DNA from: Kiritimatiellia bacterium
GTDB taxonomy: Bacteria > Verrucomicrobiota > Kiritimatiellia > SLAD01
Assembly (NCBI GenBank): GCA_007125875.1
Contig: SLCI01000120.1
Span: 1 to 24,059 of the forward strand
Length of the DNA stretch: 24,059 nucleotides
Direction of reading: 5' to 3'
A program made the translations under genes and the position numbers. The notes under the pieces are model-generated. The model saw only the letters and a program-made list of their open reading frames with translations, had not been told where the DNA came from and did not search any database. Shown here piece after piece: positions 20,767-24,059 of this stretch (position 1 is the first letter of the stretch; each line of letters begins with the position of its first letter).

Positions 20767-21834
20767 ATGAACAAGCGATCACAAGCATTTTTGACACAGC
20801 TGATCAATGCGATCAGTCCCTCAGGATACGAGGATGAGGCAGCGCGGGTGTGGATTGAAGAAGCGCGCACGTTCGCCGACGACATTCGTCGCGACTCGCA
20901 CGGCAACGCCAATGCGGTGATCAATGCCGGCGGCGCGCCCCGTATTATGTTGTCCGGTCATTACGACGAAATCGGATTTCTGATCAGCCACATCAGTGAA
21001 GACGGCTATTTATGGATTCAACCGATCGGCGGTTGGGATGCCCAGATCCCGCAAGGTCAGCATGTTGTGATTCGGGGACGTAAAGGACATGTCCATGGCG
21101 TAATCGGCAAATGTCCGATTCATTTGTTGAAGAGCGAGGCCCGTTCCAAGGTCACGAAACTCGAGGAGCAATGGGTCGATATCGGGGCCAAAGATCGGAA
21201 GGCAGCCGAAAAGTACGTTTCGGTCGGTGACCCGATGGTGATTGATCGGGGCATGCACCATTTGCAGGGATCACTGGTGGCCGGTCGGGGATTTGATAAT
21301 CGCGCGGGCGCCTTTGCGGTCTTGGAGGCTGCTCGACTGCTGGCGAAGTTGAAACCGGAAGCCGAAGTACATGCGGTAGCAACGGTGCAGGAAGAAATCG
21401 GGCTGCGCGGGGCGCGGACTGCCGCATATGGCGTGGATCCGCATGTCGGTATTGCGGTCGATGTCACATTTGCCACTGATTATCCCTCGATGGGCGATGC
21501 CACCAAAAAGTTTGGGCAGGTCAAAGTGGGGAAGGGAGTCGTCATCACGCGCGGCCCGAATATAAATCCGCGCCTGTTTGATCTGATGGTCGAGACGGCG
21601 CAAAAGAAGAAGATCGCTCATCAGATTTGTGCGGAGTCGCGTCCTACCGGAACGGATGCAAACGCTATCCAAGTGAGTCGTGCGGGCGTTGCGACTGGTT
21701 TGTTGAGTATTCCAAATCGCTACATGCATACGCCTTGTGAGGTCGTTAGCTTAGATGACTTGATGGCCACCGCGGAATTAATGGCACATACGTGCGCGCG
21801 TATCCGTGTCGACACCGACTTTATCCCATTCTGA
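20767..21834 (+). CDS. M42 family metallo-aminopeptidase (glutamyl aminopeptidase/TET-like)
   Basis: A 355-residue cytoplasmic dinuclear metallopeptidase that trims N-terminal residues from peptides, usually as a tetrahedral dodecamer. All ligands can be placed: His65 and Asp67 (GHYDEIG), Asp177 (RGFDNRAG), catalytic Glu209 and ligand Glu210 (VQEEIGLRGA), Asp232 (AVDVTFATD) and His321 (MHTPCE). Spacing closely follows archaeal TET peptidases. The PDZ-like insertion lies between about 70 and 165. GAAAGG sits ~10 bp before the ATG. It follows era by 27 bp and precedes the TrmJ-like gene by 4 bp, so the three are probably co-transcribed. The endoglucanase annotation sometimes given to this family is not supported. 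Confidence 0.95.
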   Translation: MNKRSQAFLTQLINAISPSGYEDEAARVWIEEARTFADDIRRDSHGNANAVINAGGAPRIMLSGHYDEIGFLISHISEDGYLWIQPIGGWDAQIPQGQHVVIRGRKGHVHGVIGKCPIHLLKSEARSKVTKLEEQWVDIGAKDRKAAEKYVSVGDPMVIDRGMHHLQGSLVAGRGFDNRAGAFAVLEAARLLAKLKPEAEVHAVATVQEEIGLRGARTAAYGVDPHVGIAVDVTFATDYPSMGDATKKFGQVKVGKGVVITRGPNINPRLFDLMVETAQKKKIAHQICAESRPTGTDANAIQVSRAGVATGLLSIPNRYMHTPCEVVSLDDLMATAELMAHTCARIRVDTDFIPF

Positions 21835-21838
21835 TCCA

Positions 21839-22582
21839 GTGAGAGCGCTCCAGAATATTCGTGTTGTGTTGGTCAGTCCGATTTACGGCGGCAACGCTGG
21901 GTCGGTTTGTCGTGTGATGATGAACATGGGCTTGTCCGATTTGGTGATTGCGGCGCCACTGCCTGACTTCAACGACTTTGATGCAATCAAGTGGTCGTAT
22001 AGTGCCCGCAGTATTTGGGAGTCACGCCGCGAGTTTCCCACCTTGAAGGAAGCTGTAGCCGATTGCAGTTTGGTCGCAGGAACCTCGGTTCGGGAAGGAT
22101 TGTATCGCAAGCATACGCGGACACCGCGCGAATGGGCGCCGACCTTTATTGAGACAGCTCAGAACAGCAAAGTGGCACTGGTCTTCGGAACGGAAAACAA
22201 CGGGCTATCAAACGAGGATCTAGCGTATTGCACTGACTTGATCCGTATTCCTTCCACTGACGCCTATCCCTCATTAAATCTTTCTCATGCGGTTATGGTC
22301 TGTGCATACGAAATCTATTTGGCCTCCGGCACTCATTTCCCATCGACAGAGGGCGTGCCGGATGCCACATCGGATATGCGGGAGCGGATGTATGACATGT
22401 GGGAAGAAGCCTTGCTGAAGATCGGGTTTATGGAGGAAGAAAAGTCCCAGCACATGATGATGGCCTTGCGGAGAATCTTCGCGCGCGGGAAGCTAACCGA
22501 TGTTGATGCGCGCATCTTGATGGGTATTGCTCGACAAACCCGCTGGTACGCGGATCAGGGTTCACCCCATCATAAGGATTAG
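21839..22582 (+). CDS. trmJ: SPOUT tRNA methyltransferase, TrmJ-like
   Basis: A ~247-residue SpoU/TrmH-type SPOUT methyltransferase, probably 2'-O-methylating position 32 of tRNA (TrmJ). The N-terminal motif is LQNIRVVLVSPIYGGNAGSVCRVMMNMGL. Motif 2 is VALVFGTENNGLSNEDLAYC and motif 3 is IRIPSTDAYPSLNLSHAVMVCAYE, which form the SAM-binding knot. The C-terminal ~70 residues are helical with an Arg-rich stretch, as in TrmJ. I use the GTG at 21839, 4 bp after the peptidase stop, since it puts LQNIR near the N-terminus as in relatives; an in-frame GTG at 21806 would add 11 residues and overlap the peptidase gene. Either start lacks a clear Shine-Dalgarno site. Confidence 0.9.
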   Translation: MRALQNIRVVLVSPIYGGNAGSVCRVMMNMGLSDLVIAAPLPDFNDFDAIKWSYSARSIWESRREFPTLKEAVADCSLVAGTSVREGLYRKHTRTPREWAPTFIETAQNSKVALVFGTENNGLSNEDLAYCTDLIRIPSTDAYPSLNLSHAVMVCAYEIYLASGTHFPSTEGVPDATSDMRERMYDMWEEALLKIGFMEEEKSQHMMMALRRIFARGKLTDVDARILMGIARQTRWYADQGSPHHKD

Positions 22583-22689
22583 GCACGATTATCATTGTCA
22601 TCGAAAGCTGCTTCCGTGTATCAATGCAACTCGCACAGAGTGAAAAGAGGGTTGCTCGATTCACCCGTAGTCGCTACTCTGTCATTCGG

Positions 22690-22732
22690 TAAAGCTTGTG
22701 TGTAAGGCGCGGTGCATCTTTATAAAGCTTGT
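22690..22732. promoter_or_regulatory. Paired TAAAGCTTGT sites upstream of pilM
   Basis: TAAAGCTTGT occurs at 22690-22699 and 22723-22732, 33 bp apart (about three helical turns), each centred on the palindrome AAGCTT. They flank and overlap the candidate promoter elements, as an operator pair might. The function is inferred. Confidence 0.35.
22697..22726 (+). promoter_or_regulatory. Putative promoter of the pilM-pilN fusion gene
   Basis: A good -10, TATAAA (22721-22726, 5 of 6), with a weak -35, TTGTGT (22697-22702), 18 bp upstream. The leader would be about 25 bp. Confidence 0.4.
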
Positions 22733-22757
22733 CCGTCTGTAGAAACGTTGCAGCATC

Positions 22758-24059
22758 ATGTTAAAGACTGATCGAATACTGGCACTGGATATTGGCGCAA
22801 GCGGTCTCAAAATGGCCGAATTTGTGCCGCTCAAATCCGGTGGCGTCGAGCTGATTAAGCACGCCATTGCCCCATTAGGCTTAGATCCTCATGCGGATGC
22901 GGATCGCAATGTATATATCACCAGCACGATTCAAGAGATGCTGGCAGAGTATGAAATTAAACCGGGCCCCGTGTTGATTTCTGTTTCTGGTCAATCCGTT
23001 TTCTCCCGTTTTGTCAAATTGCCTCCGGTCGACGAGGACAAAGTTTTCCAAATTGTCTCCTACGAGGCGCAACAGAATGTTCCGTTCCCGATTGATGAGG
23101 TTGTTTGGGATTATCAGTTGATCGGTGGTTCAGAGGGTGATCTCGACGTTATGCTGGCGGCGATCAAGGGCGATATCATTTCTGACCTTACTGAGGCCGT
23201 AGAGCAGGCCGGGCTGCTGCCGGACTTGGTCGATGTTGCTCCAATGGCGCTCTATAATGCCGTGCGCTATAATTACGATGACCTCAATGACTGCGCCTTG
23301 ATTGTCGATATGGGGGCGCGCTCGACCGATTTGATTTTCCTCGAGGCCAACCGGGTCTTCAGTCGTAGCATCCCGGTGGCGGGCAATGCGATTACTCAGC
23401 AGATCATGCGAGAGTTTGAGCTTTCGTTTTCAGATGCTGAAGACATGAAAAAAGCGCATGCCTTTGTGGCATGGGGTGGGGCATACGAAAGTCCCTCGGG
23501 CGAAGTTGCGGATAAAGTATCTAAAGCGGTGCGCAGCGTAATGACGCGATTGCATGCCGAAGTCAATCGCAGCATTAACTTCTACCGTGGCCAGCAAAAT
23601 GGCGCTCAGCCCAAGCGAATTTTGCTCACAGGTGGCACATCCGTGATTCCGTACACGGACGTATTCCTCCAAGAGAAGCTAAAGGCTGAAGTCGAATACC
23701 TCAATCCGTTCATGAATGTCGCCGTCAGCGACGAAATTTCCGCTGAGGAAATCGGTCGGGATGCCCATATGTTGGGTGAAGTGGTCGGGTTGGCCTTGCG
23801 CCGCGTATTGACGTGTCCAATCGAGATCAATTTGATGCCGCCGCGTGTGGTTTCAGAAAAGAAATTCCGTAAAAAGCATCCTGTATTACTGGCTGCTGCT
23901 TTTGGCTTGGTCTTTGTGCTGATGGTTTGGGCGGTTTATTTTCGCATGCTGTCCAGCTTGGGTGAAGAGCGCTTGAGTCGGATTCAGGATCGCGTACGCA
24001 ACCTGCAGTCGATTGAGCAACAAATGTTTGAGCCCGAAGAGTTGATCGGCGAAGTGCAA
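22758..24059 (+). CDS. pilM: Type IV pilus assembly protein PilM fused to PilN-like segment (3' truncated by window edge)
   Basis: 434 codons are present and the frame is still open at the window end. Residues 1 to ~350 are an actin-like PilM: LALDIGASGLKMAEF, VLISVSGQSVFSRFVKLP, the hallmark IVSYEAQQNVPFPIDEVVWDYQ, the VDMGARSTDLIFLE phosphate loop and LLTGGTSVIPY. PilM normally ends there. Here the chain continues with EINLMPPRVVSEKKFRKK, like the cytoplasmic N-terminal peptide of PilN that docks into PilM, then a transmembrane helix (about residues 375-396) and a coiled-coil-like start (ERLSRIQDRVRNLQSIEQQ), as in PilN. The protein thus seems to join the cytoplasmic ring protein to its inner-membrane partner in one chain. 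No Shine-Dalgarno site is seen before the ATG. Confidence 0.9.
   Translation, partial: MLKTDRILALDIGASGLKMAEFVPLKSGGVELIKHAIAPLGLDPHADADRNVYITSTIQEMLAEYEIKPGPVLISVSGQSVFSRFVKLPPVDEDKVFQIVSYEAQQNVPFPIDEVVWDYQLIGGSEGDLDVMLAAIKGDIISDLTEAVEQAGLLPDLVDVAPMALYNAVRYNYDDLNDCALIVDMGARSTDLIFLEANRVFSRSIPVAGNAITQQIMREFELSFSDAEDMKKAHAFVAWGGAYESPSGEVADKVSKAVRSVMTRLHAEVNRSINFYRGQQNGAQPKRILLTGGTSVIPYTDVFLQEKLKAEVEYLNPFMNVAVSDEISAEEIGRDAHMLGEVVGLALRRVLTCPIEINLMPPRVVSEKKFRKKHPVLLAAAFGLVFVLMVWAVYFRMLSSLGEERLSRIQDRVRNLQSIEQQMFEPEELIGEVQ

Noticed and set aside
20767..21834. Annotation as cellulase/endoglucanase
   Set aside because: M42 proteins were sometimes labelled so, but all the dinuclear aminopeptidase ligands are present and there is no signal peptide or glycosidase motif.
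1..24059. Phage, toxin-antitoxin, anti-phage defence or secondary-metabolite clusters
   Set aside because: No integrase, phage structural, toxin, nuclease or assembly-line gene is present; codon use and gene spacing look uniform and chromosomal.
1..24059. tRNA, rRNA or riboswitch genes
   Set aside because: I scanned the intergenic spaces for cloverleaf-like and conserved rRNA or riboswitch sequence and saw none; most intergenic spaces are short apart from the two repeat blocks.

Overview
The window looks like chromosomal DNA of a Verrucomicrobiota/Kiritimatiellota-type (PVC superphylum) bacterium. I infer this from a PilM protein that runs straight into a PilN-like segment, a eukaryote-type (UDPGP) UTP-glucose-1-phosphate uridylyltransferase in place of GalU, several genes without a Shine-Dalgarno site whose candidate promoters sit almost on the start codon, and intergenic spaces filled with short GC-rich palindromic repeats. 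No rRNA, tRNA, transposase, integrase or CRISPR array is visible, so the taxonomic call is an inference.

Layout, left to right. 8-2200 (+) is an orphan hybrid sensor histidine kinase. 2290-5974 (-) is a tightly overlapping three-gene polysaccharide operon: UDPGP-family uridylyltransferase followed by two GT4 glycosyltransferases. 5975-6885 is a gene-free, repeat-rich block with two copies of a ~281-bp element exactly 404 bp apart, a hairpin-rich element between them and three tandem 9-mers. 6886-9513 (+) is a compact operon of a HEAT-like helical protein, a HAD phosphatase/phosphomutase and an exported TPR protein. 9514-9947 is a second gene-free block with two tandem ~88-bp imperfect palindromes. 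9948-11219 (+) is an outer-membrane OmpA-type protein with TSP3-like calcium-binding repeats. It is followed by a DUF2784 membrane protein and a TviB-type UDP-N-acetylhexosamine 6-dehydrogenase.

13209-16934 (+) encodes a three-subunit molybdenum hydroxylase (large Mo subunit, 2Fe-2S subunit, FAD subunit). The Glu and Arg that bind purine in xanthine dehydrogenase appear conserved. A small two-helix membrane protein follows. Convergent to it, 17493-19713 (-) is a plsY-gpsA-mocA-like operon: two phospholipid-precursor enzymes plus a MocA-like nucleotidyltransferase, whose family makes the cytosine dinucleotide cofactor used by such hydroxylases in several bacteria. Divergently, 19804-22582 (+) carries era, an M42 metallo-aminopeptidase and a TrmJ-like tRNA methyltransferase. 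The window ends inside a pilM-pilN-type fusion (22758 onward, cut by the window edge), probably the first gene of a type IV pilus cluster.

Two themes link the genes: cell-surface polysaccharide (uridylyltransferase, two GT4 enzymes, TviB-type dehydrogenase) and molybdenum enzyme function (hydroxylase plus MocA-like protein). The rest is housekeeping. I did not find a clearly new multi-gene system. The least explained material is the two repeat blocks, the HEAT-HAD-TPR operon, and the short-leader promoter architecture.
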